Assembly: GCF_001282115.1 (NCBI RefSeq)
Contig: NZ_LJBR01000049.1
Coordinates: 1-42,941 of the forward strand
Length of the DNA: 42,941 nucleotides
Origin: Streptomyces sp. NRRL B-24085
GTDB taxonomy: Bacteria > Actinomycetota > Actinomycetes > Streptomycetales > Streptomycetaceae
Direction: 5' to 3'
Shown in pieces: positions 18,190 to 26,743 of the stretch. The position numbers and the translations under genes were made by a program. Every line of letters begins with the position of its first letter. The stretch's first letter is position 1. The notes under the pieces were generated by a model. It was not told the origin of the DNA and did not search any database. It worked only from the letters and a program-made list of their open reading frames with translations.

Positions 18190-18597
18190 TCCGCACGACG
18201 GTGGAGCCATCGTGATCGACGACTCAGGGGACCGCAAGGACGGCACGGCGACCGCGCATGTGCGCTGGCAGTGGCTGGGCCGGCTGAGCAAGACGGACAG
18301 CGGCATCGTCACGGTGACCACGGTGTGGACCGACGGCCGTGTGTACCACCCGCTGCACGCACACCCCTACACGCCAGCCCACCACTTCGCCCGCGGTCGG
18401 CCCGATCCGGTTTTCCACACGAAACCGCAGCTCGCTGCTGCCCTCGCGGCTCGGGCGGGCTTTGCCTGCAGGGTGGTGGCTGTGCCTACTCGGCAGCGAC
18501 GACTGGTACCTCGCACTGCGAGAGGCAGGCCTGCCCTAGGTGGTCGTCCCCAAGCCGCACCGCGGCACCTGGGCCCGGGCTGACAAGCCACGCACCG
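18190..18597 (+). pseudogene. IS701-type transposase fragment
   Basis: The translation reads IVIDDSGDRKDGTATAHV, WQWLGRLSKTDSGIVTVT, then TDGRVYHPLHAHPYTPAHHF and GRPDPVFHTKPQLAAALA, the central catalytic region of IS701-family transposases from actinobacteria. After a frameshift near 18460-18490 the text continues as SDDWYLALREAGLP, hits a TAG where a Tyr codon is expected, and resumes PKPHRGTWARADKP. Both ends are missing and no terminal inverted repeats are visible. The right edge joins directly to the DNA polymerase relic at about 18598. Confidence 0.8.
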
Positions 18598-19815
18598 CCG
18601 ATCTTCGGCATCAACCTCGCCGTCGCCCCGCTCGTCCTCGACCCCACCCAGCGCCTGCGCACCTCGGTCCGCGGCGGCGCACACGTGTACGAGCCGCCCA
18701 CCGGGTCGTCCTCCTCGCCCAGTTTGCCACCGGCTGGGCACGGCTGTGCCGCCTGACCTCCGCCGCCCACACCCACGGCGACGGCCCACCCATACTGGCC
18801 TGGGACGACCTGCACCAGCACGCAGGGGAGTGGCTGACCGTGCTCCTCGGCCCCGCCTCCGAACCCATCCACGTCCTGGCCGCTGGCCGACCCGACCTCA
18901 CCGAACACCTCCTCGCCCCCTGGCAGCAGCTGCCCGGCATCCAACTGCGCCTGGCAACCCGCTGGCTCGGCCTCGCCGGCACCGGCCCCGGCTCACTGCG
19001 CCTGGCCGCTCGCACCCTCACCCTCGCCGACCAAGTGGGCATCCCCGCCGTGCTGACCAAGGCTGTCCGCTACGCCGACGCCGACCAGCACCGCCCCGCC
19101 GACGACCTGGACGCCGCCCGCCTGCGGCGCCTCATCGACCGACGCCACCTCGACTCCGGCGAGCGCTGGCTGAAGCCCCCGGCCGCCATGGGCGAGATCG
19201 CCCGGCGGATCGTCGCGGCCGCCAGCCACGGCGACGACCGGGCGGCCCCCCTACTGGCCGAAACCACCGCCACGCCGACGCCTGCACCGTCGACCCCGTC
19301 GAGGATCTCGGCCTGGGCCGTCCTCGCTTCCCCGAACCCGCCGTCGTCGGCGCCCCCGGAGGCCCCGCACACGCCGCCCGCCTGCTGCGCGAGCGCACCG
19401 AGGCCGGCTTCATCCGCCGCGGCCTCGACCGCGACCCCCGCGCCCGCCAACGCCTCGAAGAAGAGCTCGCAGTCATTCGCACGCTGTAGTACGACACGTA
19501 CTTCCTCACCGTCGCCCTGGTCGTCGCCGACGTCCGCGAGCTCGGGATCCGGGTTGCTGCCCGAGTCTCCGGTGCCGGCAGCATGGTCAACCACACGCTC
19601 GTTATCGCCACGGCCAATCCGCTGGACTTCCACCTGCTCTTCGAGCGGTTCCTGTCAGTGCGCCGCGCGAGCCTGCCGGACATCGACATCGACGTTGAGC
19701 CCCCGCCGACTCGAGGTCTACGACCGGATCATCGAACGGTTCGGCACCGAACGCGTCGCCGTCACCGGCATGCCGGAGACCTACCGTGCCCGCCACGCCC
19801 TGCGTTTCCCTGTCA
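18598..19815 (+). pseudogene. Broken DnaE2-type DNA polymerase III alpha-subunit gene
   Basis: The reading frames can be joined into one protein: IFGINLAVAPLVL, then after a shift near 18700 RVVLLAQFATGWARLCRLTS and DLHQHAGEWLTVLLGPASEP. A frame change near 19270 gives LGLGRPRFPEPAVVG and DRDPRARQRLEEELAVIRTL, then an in-frame TAG at 19487-19489, then YDTYFLTVALVVADVRELGI and LPDIDIDVE. A last shift near 19700 gives RRLEVYDRIIERFGTERVAV. This is the PHP-to-palm part of DnaE2/ImuC-type error-prone polymerases, including the DIDIDVE strand that carries catalytic aspartates. The N-terminus is replaced by IS701 sequence and everything after about 19815 is gone. Multiple shifts and a stop make it a pseudogene. 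Confidence 0.85.
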
Positions 19816-19936
19816 AGTTCTGCGTGTTGAACGTTTCTCCCAGCGGGCATTCCCCACCGGCGCGGTGAAAAGTGCCCATGCGCTTAGTTTTGTTGGCGGT
19901 CGGCTTTGGGGCAGGTCTGCCTCGGTCGGTGCGCCG

Positions 19937-20078
19937 TCAGACTGCTGGCCGCGTGCCGGTACAGCGGCAGGACACGCTCGGCTCAAGCTCCTCCGTGGTG
20001 AAGGGGTCGACGTCGTTCAACAGGATGGTCGGTGATCCAGTCATATTCGACTGCCTATCGGACGCCTCGACCCAGTCC
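19937..20078 (-). pseudogene. C-terminal remnant of a thioredoxin-like protein of the alkylmercury-lyase-associated type
   Basis: The minus-strand frame reads DWVEASDRQSNMTGSP, then TILLNDVDPFTTEELEPSVS and CRCTGTRP, and stops at 19937. The pattern MTGSPT-LL-x-x-x-DPF...PS-SCR is the tail of small thioredoxin-fold proteins found in streptomycete mercury and redox loci. No CXXC half is visible upstream. A single Cys-Arg pair of the SCR motif remains. Identification is by memory of the motif. Confidence 0.45.
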
Positions 20079-20168
20079 ACCGGCACTTCTCGCCCAGCGA
20101 GGGCGCTATTACATGGCCTTGCCCTTTCAGGTGGTGCTGGGGCGCTTCGTGAGGTGGGCCGACGCCGG

Positions 20169-21122
20169 TCAGACCTGGGTGTGCAGGGGACCCGAGTTGT
20201 AGGTGATCGCGTCGGTGAATGCCCGGGGCAGGTCGAAGGGGTGGCCGGTGGTGTCGGCGTAGGCGCGGTGCAGGTTGAGGACGATGCGTTCCGCGTCGGG
20301 TAGGTCGGCGAAGGGGCCTAGGCGGCAGGTGCGCGCCGTTTGCAGGGGTGTGAGGCCGTCGCGCAGGCCGGCCTGGGCGGTGGTGTGTACGAGTCGGTAG
20401 TACGCGCGGTGCTGGTCGAGCACCGTCGGCAGGGCATGTGCGTCGATGACGGGGCCGTGGCCCGGCACCACGTGTTCGGGTGCGAAGGAGGCGATCCAGT
20501 CCAGGGAGCGCAGGGCGCCGTCGAGGGAGCCCATGAACACCAGCGGGGTGACGCGGTGGAAGAGCAGGTCTCCGGCGAACAGCACGCGTTGTTCGGGGAG
20601 CCAGGCGATCAGGTCGCCGCTGGTGTGCGCGGGGTGGCCGGGGTGGAGCAGTTCGATCTGATGGCTGTCGCTGTGCAGGGTGAGTGCTGTGCGGATGGTG
20701 AGGTCCGGGGCGCGCCGGGTGACCGCGCCCCAGTCGGGCACGGGCTGCCAGATCGGTGGGCAGCCGTCGATGACGGTGTCGGTCAGGATGCCTTCGCGGG
20801 TGGCTTCGTGCGCGATGACCACCGTGGTGCGGGGCAGCAGGCTGTTGCCGTGGGTGTGGTCGCCGTGCAGGTGGGTGTTGACCAGGTAGCGGATCGGTGT
20901 GCCCGGTGCCGCCCGGCCGACGGCGTCCAGCAGGTCCCGGGTGCGGTTCTCGGTGGCGCAGGTGTCGATGAGGACGGCGTGGTCATCGGTGATGACGAAC
21001 CCGGCATTGTTGATCCACCAGGAGCCGTTGTGCTGTATCCAGGCGTACACGCCGGGGGCCACGGCGTGGGCGGCACCTGCGGTGCCTGCCGCGTCCGGTG
21101 CCGGGTTCTGGGCGGGGGTCAT
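20169..21122 (-). CDS. MBL-fold metallo-hydrolase
   Basis: 317 residues from the ATG at 21122, which overlaps the stop of the upstream gene (ATGA on the minus strand). The metallo-beta-lactamase signature THLHGDHTHGN supplies the H-x-H-x-D-H metal ligands; further ligands are expected at LHPGHPAHTSGDL (His and Asp), LFAGDLLF and the late PGHGPVID. The loop VYAWIQHNGSWWINNAGFVI matches quinoprotein-relay and glyoxalase-II-like MBL hydrolases. Last gene of a three-gene operon with an amidohydrolase and an FAH-family enzyme, so it probably hydrolyses a thioester, lactone or amide intermediate of a catabolic route. Substrate unknown. Confidence 0.9.
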   Translation of the reverse strand: MTPAQNPAPDAAGTAGAAHAVAPGVYAWIQHNGSWWINNAGFVITDDHAVLIDTCATENRTRDLLDAVGRAAPGTPIRYLVNTHLHGDHTHGNSLLPRTTVVIAHEATREGILTDTVIDGCPPIWQPVPDWGAVTRRAPDLTIRTALTLHSDSHQIELLHPGHPAHTSGDLIAWLPEQRVLFAGDLLFHRVTPLVFMGSLDGALRSLDWIASFAPEHVVPGHGPVIDAHALPTVLDQHRAYYRLVHTTAQAGLRDGLTPLQTARTCRLGPFADLPDAERIVLNLHRAYADTTGHPFDLPRAFTDAITYNSGPLHTQV

Positions 21123-22117
21123 CGGCGGCCTCGGTGGGGTGCGAGGGCGTGCGGGTGCGAGGTGGCCCGCAGATCGCCGACGGGGCGCTCGGCACGCTCC
21201 GTCACGCGGCAGGTCTGGGTGCCCAGGTGCTCGACGCTCAGGGTGACGGTGTCTCCCGGGGCCAGGGGAGGGTGGGCGTCGAGCCCATAGCGTCCCCACA
21301 GTTCGGCCAGGCAGCCGCCGCCGCAGGTCCCGGAACCGAGGATGTCACCGGTGCGGACCTCGGTGCCCCGCGAGGCGTAAGCGATCATCTGAGCGTAGCT
21401 GAAGGCCATGTTGCTCCACACGTCCTCGCCGACGACGGTGCCGTTGACGGCCGCCGTCATCCGCAGGCCGTAGGCGTTGCCCGCCCGGTGGGGTTCCAGT
21501 TCGTCGGGGGTGACGAACAGCGGGCCGAGCGTGGTGGCGCTGTCTTTGCCCTTCGCGGGGCCGAGGCGGACCTTCATCTCGGTGAACTGCAGGTCGCGCG
21601 CGGACCAGTCGTTCATCAGCACGTATCCGGCGATGTGGGACTCGGCCTCGTCGACGCTCAGGTCCCTGCCGCCCCGGCCGATCACGGCGGCGACCTCCAG
21701 TTCGAAGTCGAAGTGCGTGCAGCCCGGCGGGATGCGCACATCGTCCTGCGGGCCCTGGATGGCGTAGGGGTTGGTGAAGTAGAAGGCTGGAGCGTCGTAC
21801 CACTGCTCGGGCGGGCCTTCCTCTGGTCCGCCCAGTTTGGCCACGCCCTCGACATGGCTCTCGAAGGTCATGAAGTCCCGCACGGTCGGCGGCTGGGGAA
21901 TCGGCGCCCGCATCCTGAGCGAGGCGTAGGGGCGCACGGCGCGAGGGTCGCGCAGCGCGTCGTCCGCGGCGTCGTGCAACCGCTGGGGGGCGTCGAGCAG
22001 GTCGATGAGACGGATACCGGGCGGCAGCGCGTGGACGAGGTCGTCGGCGTCGAGTACGCCGACGCGCTCGCCGCCGGCGCTGTCGCCGTCGGTTTCGGTG
22101 TAGGTGATGAAGCGCAT
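21119..22117 (-). CDS. Fumarylacetoacetate hydrolase (FAH) family protein
   Basis: 332 residues from ATG 22117, two bases after the stop of the amidohydrolase gene. The FAH fold is clear: VRDFMTFESHVEGVAKLGG, then FYFTNPYAIQGP, HFDFELEVAAVIGRGGRD with the metal-binding Glu pair, YVLMNDWSARDLQ, GPAKGKDSATTLGPLFVTPD, and C-terminal GDILGSGTCGGGC. Family members cleave C-C bonds, decarboxylate or isomerise 2-oxo acids in aromatic and heterocycle catabolism using Mg2+ or Mn2+. The KGKDSATTLGP motif is the usual substrate-binding loop. The operon context suggests a ring-cleavage product, with no precise substrate deducible. Confidence 0.92.
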   Translation of the reverse strand: MRFITYTETDGDSAGGERVGVLDADDLVHALPPGIRLIDLLDAPQRLHDAADDALRDPRAVRPYASLRMRAPIPQPPTVRDFMTFESHVEGVAKLGGPEEGPPEQWYDAPAFYFTNPYAIQGPQDDVRIPPGCTHFDFELEVAAVIGRGGRDLSVDEAESHIAGYVLMNDWSARDLQFTEMKVRLGPAKGKDSATTLGPLFVTPDELEPHRAGNAYGLRMTAAVNGTVVGEDVWSNMAFSYAQMIAYASRGTEVRTGDILGSGTCGGGCLAELWGRYGLDAHPPLAPGDTVTLSVEHLGTQTCRVTERAERPVGDLRATSHPHALAPHRGRR

Positions 22118-22119
22118 GA

Positions 22120-23565
22120 CTACTTTCCGGGGGGCTGGTGTTCCGGGGTCGCCTGGAGTTCCGACGACATGCGGGCGATGAGGCCCCAGCCCTCCGGCGG
22201 GGTGCCGGGCAGGGGGCGCCCGGCGTCGGCGAGTCGGCGGAGGACTGTTTCGGCTGAGGCGTCCGCCCGTGCGAGCAGGGCCGGCAGGTCGGTTCCGGTG
22301 AGGTGGCCATCGCGCTTGGCGAAGCGGCCGGCGACCAGGACGTGGCGGACGTTGTCGGGTGTGGTCTGGAAGACGAGGGTGCCGGCCGGGTCGAGGTGCG
22401 GGTGCTGGGACATGCCGGGCCCGCCGGTCACGATGATGTCGGCCTGTTTGCCGGGGGTGAGGCTGCCGACGCGGTGCTCGAGTCCGATCGCCTCGGCGGC
22501 GTTGACGGTGGTCCAGGCCAGCGCCTCCTGCGCGGTGATGGTCACCGTGGTGGGGTCTTCGCCGGTGAGGTTGAGGTCCTCGGTGTCGGCCCAGCGTTGG
22601 AAGGCCAGGCCCATGCGGGTCTGGGTGAACAGGTCGCCGGTGTTGAGGGAGACGATGTCGCAGGACAGGGTCGGTTTGATGCCGTGCCGGCGGGCCGCGG
22701 CGAAGGCGGGGCGGCCCATGCCCATGTTGAGTTCGGTCTCCACCGAGATCGACAGCTTGGCGCCGTGATCGGCCAGCAGGCGCCACTCCTCGTCGGTGAG
22801 GGTGTTGCAGTGCACGTGGACCTGGTCCGGTCCGAGCAGGCCCGCCGCGGCGAATTCCCGCACGCCGCTCGGCAGTGACCACACGCATCCGGTGTGCGTG
22901 ACGATCAGCGCATCGCATTCGCGGGCGGCGGCGATCTCCGCGCGGGTGGTGTCGAACGGCCGCGTGCCGTACTCGGTGAGCGCCACCCCGAGGGTCAGGA
23001 GTGCGTCCCGACTCGGGAAGTGGGTGTCGGCGACGCGCCGGAAGTCCGCCAGCCGCGAGGCGTGGTCGGTGAAGTGCGGCGGCTGGAGCGGGTTCGAATC
23101 GAAGAAGCCGTAACCGAACACCGCGCGGATTCCCGCGTCCCGCAGCCCGGTGATCGCGGCGTCGGCGTGCTCGGGCGTGTTGTTGCAGTGCGAGAAGTCC
23201 AGGATCGTGGTGACTCCGGAGTTCAGGGCGTCCAGGGCGCCGAGGTGATTGCCCAGGTGGACGTCTTCGGCGAGGTAGGCCGGTGAGACGCCCAGCCGGA
23301 TGCCGAACAGGTAGTCCGCCAGGGTCCAGTCGGCGCACAGGGCGCGCAGCTGTGTCTGCCAGGTGTGCCGGTGGGTGTCGATCATGCCGGGTGCCACGAT
23401 GTGTCCCGTGACGTCCACCGTCTCCGCCTCCTGGACGGAGAGGTCCGGTGCCACCGCGGCGATCGCACCGTCCTCGATCAGCACGTCACCTTGGGGCAGG
23501 TTCCCCAGCTGCGGATCCATCGTGAGGACAGTGCCGCCGCGCAGCACAACGCGATGCCGAGCCAT
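22120..23565 (-). CDS. Amidohydrolase of the TrzN/AtzA/cytosine-deaminase-like group
   Basis: 481 residues from ATG 23565. A beta-sandwich N-terminus (VLRGGTVLTMDP) leads into APGMIDTHRHTWQ, where HRH replaces the common HxH metal pair pattern with the same spacing. Later ligands and catalytic residues are visible as VTHTGC (His), VHVHCNTL (His), SISVETELNMG (Glu) and LSCDIVSLNTGDLF (Asp). The C-terminus has the usual return to the sandwich domain, LTPGKQADIIV. Relatives deaminate or dechlorinate triazines, cytosine, guanine or similar heterocycles. First gene of the minus-strand operon, divergent from a LysR regulator 200 bases away that probably controls it. Confidence 0.92.
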   Translation of the reverse strand: MARHRVVLRGGTVLTMDPQLGNLPQGDVLIEDGAIAAVAPDLSVQEAETVDVTGHIVAPGMIDTHRHTWQTQLRALCADWTLADYLFGIRLGVSPAYLAEDVHLGNHLGALDALNSGVTTILDFSHCNNTPEHADAAITGLRDAGIRAVFGYGFFDSNPLQPPHFTDHASRLADFRRVADTHFPSRDALLTLGVALTEYGTRPFDTTRAEIAAARECDALIVTHTGCVWSLPSGVREFAAAGLLGPDQVHVHCNTLTDEEWRLLADHGAKLSISVETELNMGMGRPAFAAARRHGIKPTLSCDIVSLNTGDLFTQTRMGLAFQRWADTEDLNLTGEDPTTVTITAQEALAWTTVNAAEAIGLEHRVGSLTPGKQADIIVTGGPGMSQHPHLDPAGTLVFQTTPDNVRHVLVAGRFAKRDGHLTGTDLPALLARADASAETVLRRLADAGRPLPGTPPEGWGLIARMSSELQATPEHQPPGK

Positions 23566-23657
23566 GATGATGACTCCTTCGTCATCCGAGCCACAGAGGC
23601 AGTGCCTCCCGTGGCCTCACCTCACCAGAGGAGGAAGCCGGGGATCATCAGCCGAAA

Positions 23658-23670
23658 CGGTTGCGAACCG
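23658..23670. promoter_or_regulatory. Small dyad in the LysR/amidohydrolase divergent region
   Basis: CGGTT and AACCG arms (23658-23662, 23666-23670) flank a 3-nt centre, midway between the two divergent genes. LysR proteins usually bind dyads in such regions. It is only a candidate, since short GC dyads are common here. Confidence 0.3.
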
Positions 23671-23765
23671 GCCGTGACCGAGGTGTTGACGGCTCGGTCT
23701 TCTCTGACGTAGACGGAAGCACCGGCAGGGCGGCCGTACGGAGCGGGAGGCACGGAGGCACAGGC

Positions 23766-24629
23766 ATGGACATCCGGGCGCTCCGCTACGCGGTGACACT
23801 GGCTGAGGAACTGCACTTCGGCAGGGCCGCGCAGCGGCACTACATCAGCCCCCAGCCCTTCGGCCGCCACATCCAGCGGCTGGAACGGGAACTGGGCACC
23901 AAGCTCTTCGAACGCACCAGCCGCCGGGTGACTCTCACCCCTGAGGGCGAGCGGCTGATCGCCGAAGCCCGGGCCCTGCTCGACACCGTGGACTCTCTCA
24001 CCGAACACCGCCGCCGCACCACCGATGAAAAGCTCCTCACGCTGGGAGTACTGGGATTCGGACTCGCCGAACGCTGGACGGACCTGACTGCGGCGGTGCA
24101 CGGCCACGATCCCGAAATCGCCTTCTCCTACGCGGAACTGGACCTGGCCGATCAGTACGAAGCGATCCGCAGCCACCGCGTTGACGTGGGCATCATCCAG
24201 TACGTCGGTCCCGTCGACGGGCTCGTCTTCGAGCACGCCATGACCGTGCCCCGTGTCGTGGTCGTCCCCGCCCGCTCCCCTCTCGCCGACGCCGACCGTC
24301 TGACCGAGGCCGACCTCAGCGACAGCCCGTGGCTGCCCATCGCCCTCGCCCATCCCGCGCTCGAAGCATGGTCCGGCCCCGCCGCCGACGGGTCCCACAG
24401 CCATGGAGCCCTGCGCCACCCCGCCGCCATACCGGCAGCCGTGGCGACAACCGGCCACATTGCCCTGCACGCCGAGGCCGCCAGCCGCTTCTACCCCCAC
24501 CCGGACGTCCGGTTCGTCCCGCTCGACGGACCGCCCGTGAAAATCGCCGTCGCCACCCGCGCAACCGACGACCGCTACGCCATCACCGCCGTCCGCTACG
24601 CCACCCGCCTTCTCGGCAGAGCCCGGTAA
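23766..24629 (+). CDS. LysR-family transcriptional regulator
   Basis: 287 residues from ATG 23766, preceded by a weak GGAGG-like stretch in GGGAGGCACGGAGG. The winged HTH covers residues 1-65: DIRALRYAVTLAEELHFGRA, then RHYISPQPFGRHIQRLEREL and LFERTSRRVTLTPEG. A standard two-lobed effector-binding domain follows from about 85 (LTLGVLGFGLAERW ... VGIIQYVG ... MTVPRVVVVPARSPLA). Divergent from the amidohydrolase-FAH-MBL operon, it is the obvious pathway regulator responding to the substrate or an intermediate. Confidence 0.93.
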   Translation: MDIRALRYAVTLAEELHFGRAAQRHYISPQPFGRHIQRLERELGTKLFERTSRRVTLTPEGERLIAEARALLDTVDSLTEHRRRTTDEKLLTLGVLGFGLAERWTDLTAAVHGHDPEIAFSYAELDLADQYEAIRSHRVDVGIIQYVGPVDGLVFEHAMTVPRVVVVPARSPLADADRLTEADLSDSPWLPIALAHPALEAWSGPAADGSHSHGALRHPAAIPAAVATTGHIALHAEAASRFYPHPDVRFVPLDGPPVKIAVATRATDDRYAITAVRYATRLLGRAR

Positions 24630-24697
24630 GGCGACCAGAAGATCCGCGGAGCGCCGGGATCCAACGTTCTGGTGTCCACGATGATCACCCCGCCGCA

Positions 24698-24849
24698 CGC
24701 CGGGCAGGTCAGGCCGGTTCCGTGCTGGTGCTGGCCGCGTGCAGCAGAAGGTGCAGCGGACGCTCGAGATGACCGGCGCGGACACCGTCCTGCGGGTGTA
24801 TCGCACCGTCGGCGAGGCGGTGAACGCTCTGATGGCAGAAGGGGCCTGA
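24698..24849 (+). repeat. Truncated second copy of the 3' end of the STAS gene at 42.6 kb
   Basis: Bases 24698-24819 match 42819-42941 with one deletion (a G missing near 24737) and one substitution (A for G near 24772); everything else is identical by eye. The copy goes on to a stop at 24847-24849, reading VNALMAEGA after RTVGEA, and so shows what the STAS gene beyond the window edge probably looks like. Its left edge is abrupt and no start is present, so it is a fragment. It lies next to the decayed IS5-type transposase, which suggests that transposition or recombination copied it. Confidence 0.85.
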
Positions 24850-24861
24850 TCCGGCTTTCGA

Positions 24862-25545
24862 CGGCCAGGTCCAGGCAGCGGCGGGGTGCTCGGTTTGCGG
24901 GCGGGGCAGTCGGCGGGTCATCAGGGTGATCGCCGCCGAGGTGATTAGGGTTTCGGAGTGCTGGATCAGCCGATTCGTAATCGCGGGCACGCCGACGGGC
25001 GTTCATCATCCAGGCCAGTGACCGTTCGTTCGACGACCCGGCGGCGGCGCAGCATGACGATCCGAAGACTCCTTCGGCCGGCGATGGTCTTGATCGTGAG
25101 GTACAGATGGCGTTTGACCTAGGTCACAAGCCTGCCCGCGTATACCCGGTCGGCCCAGACGATGGTCATCTCCGGATGCATCAGACGGAGCCGGAACAGA
25201 ACTTCCTACGCCGCCTGGGAGTCGCGGAGGCCGACTGGGCTGACCATCACCATCCAAGGCAGAACCTTGATGTCGACCACGAGATGCCGTTTGCGGCCGT
25301 TGACCTTTTCGCCTGGGTCGTAACCGCGGGTGTCCTTCCCGACGGTCGATGCCGCTTTGACTGACTGCAAGTCGATTTCGGGTTCGCTGATGCGGGATGT
25401 CCCAGGGCTCCAGTTGGATGCGCAGCAGTACCTCCTCGAGTTCTGGGCGGTCGGCGGTTCTTCCAGGTAGTGCCGCACGGTGTAGGAGGCGCCCCCGTCG
25501 TCCAGCAGCGACAGGGCGGAGGCGCACTTGCTGCAGGCCGGGTTG
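24862..25545 (-). pseudogene. Decayed IS5-type transposase
   Basis: Minus-strand text can be pieced together from three frames: PEIDLQSVKAASTVGKDTRG, then YDPGEKVNGRKRHLVVDIKV, a region corresponding to MHPEMTIVWADRV..QACDLG, then SLAWMMNARRRARDYE and finally HSETLITSAAITLMTRRLPR. These are the DDE transposase landmarks of IS5-family elements (SQSVKAA, GKKVNGRKRH, W.NN/MMNARR.RDYE). At least two frameshifts inactivate it. No inverted repeats could be set with confidence. Confidence 0.8.
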
Positions 25546-25587
25546 ATCAGATTTCCAGTGGTCTTTCGGGCGCGGGGCAGTGGGATG

Positions 25588-26229
25588 TCAGCCGGGCAGG
25601 CCGGTCAGGGTGAGGAATTCGCTGCGTGAGCGGGCGTCGGTGCGCAGCAGGCCCAGGAGGGTGGAGGTCATGGTGGTGGTGCCGGTGGCCTGCACGCCGC
25701 GCAGGGTCATGCAGGTGTGTTCGGCCTGGATGACCACCCCGACGCCCTTGGGCTCCAGATGGTTCTGCAGCCAGTCCGCGACCTGTTTGGTCAGGCGCTC
25801 CTGGACCTGGGGACGGCAGGCGAAGTGCTCCAGGATGCGGGCGAGTTTGGACAGTCCCAGGATCTGCCGACCGGGGAGGTAGCCGATGTGGGCGGTGCCG
25901 ACGAAGGGCAGCAGATGGTGCTCACACACCGACCGCAGCGGGATGCTGCGGGCCAGGACCAGTTCGTCATATCCCTCGTCGTTGGGGAAGGTCGTCAGGT
26001 CGAAAGGGCGGGGTGAGAACAGTTCGGCGTAGGCCCGGGCCATGCGGCCGGGGGTGCCGCGCAGGCTTTCAGAGTCGGTGCTGATGCCGAGAGACCGCAG
26101 GAACTGCGCGGCGGCCTGTTCGGCGGCTGCCAGATCGGTCTCCTGCCCGATGGGGGAGACCACGCGCAGGGCAGCCGCCTGGGGTATCGGATCTGATGTC
26201 TGCGGCAGGGCCGCGGAGTGCTGGGACAT
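25588..26229 (-). CDS. folE: GTP cyclohydrolase I
   Basis: 213 residues, ATG at 26229. It converts GTP to 7,8-dihydroneopterin triphosphate, the first step to folate, tetrahydropterins and deazapurines. The zinc ligands are present: Cys102 and His105 in SVCEHHLLPF and Cys173 in EHTCMTLRG. LGLSKLARILEHF and the C-terminal RSEFLTL are also standard. It starts one base after the stop of a small membrane protein gene, not beside folP/folB as the housekeeping folE of Streptomyces normally is. This suggests a second, conditionally used copy, perhaps under control of the divergent regulator at 27.4 kb. The symbol is given for the enzyme activity. Confidence 0.95.
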   Translation of the reverse strand: MSQHSAALPQTSDPIPQAAALRVVSPIGQETDLAAAEQAAAQFLRSLGISTDSESLRGTPGRMARAYAELFSPRPFDLTTFPNDEGYDELVLARSIPLRSVCEHHLLPFVGTAHIGYLPGRQILGLSKLARILEHFACRPQVQERLTKQVADWLQNHLEPKGVGVVIQAEHTCMTLRGVQATGTTTMTSTLLGLLRTDARSRSEFLTLTGLPG

Positions 26230-26230
26230 G

Positions 26231-26665
26231 TCAGCTCCCGCCGACGCCGAGAGCGGACAGCAGGACCAGCACTACAGTCACCACGGCCAACACCCCGTGG
26301 GCAAGGACCACGGCGAGGGGGAAGTGCCGCTCAGCAGGGACGTCCTGCCCGGCGGCTACGGCTGCTGCCGGGGCGGCGGCGCGGGCGCGGTACACGGGGA
26401 TCCAGCGGGCCAGCATGACGAAGCCGAGCAGCGCGACGGGCACCAACAGGATGAACGCGGTCCAGGCCAGTGCGTCCTTCTCGGCGACGACGTAGACGAT
26501 CCAGACGACCAGGCCGATCGCGGCGAGCGCGAAGTGGCCGAAGATGACCGGGACCGGCAGGTGGCTGTTGCCGCCGCGGGCACCGCCGCGTGAGAGCCAG
26601 GTGCCGAGCATGTAGAAGCCGCCCAGAGCGGTGATCACCCAGGTGATCAGTGCGGCGATGTCCAT
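26231..26665 (-). CDS. Small integral membrane protein (four predicted segments)
   Basis: 144 residues from the ATG at 26665. Hydrophobic segments lie near 5-25 (LITWVITALGGFYMLGTWLS), 40-62 (VIFGHFALAAIGLVVWIVYV), 66-90 and 115-140 (FPLAVVLAHGVLAVVTVVLV). No known motif. It overlaps nothing but is spaced one base from folE, so the two are co-translated. The pairing with folE and the upstream DUF2231 protein is the only clue to its role. Confidence 0.75.
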   Translation of the reverse strand: MDIAALITWVITALGGFYMLGTWLSRGGARGGNSHLPVPVIFGHFALAAIGLVVWIVYVVAEKDALAWTAFILLVPVALLGFVMLARWIPVYRARAAAPAAAVAAGQDVPAERHFPLAVVLAHGVLAVVTVVLVLLSALGVGGS

Positions 26666-26743
26666 GAGAACTCCAGATGCAGGAAAGAACGTCGGGAAAA
26701 GCAGCTGCCGCGGGCGGCGCCGGACAGGAAGAAGAGAGGCTGG

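Noticed and set aside
20340..22768. Plus-strand open frames of 316 and 556 residues
   Set aside because: Antisense shadows of the MBL, FAH and amidohydrolase genes, rich in Val/Gly as expected from such frames.
23088..23106. GGTTCGAATC, resembling a tRNA T-arm
   Set aside because: It lies inside the amidohydrolase coding sequence and no acceptor or anticodon stem can be folded around it.
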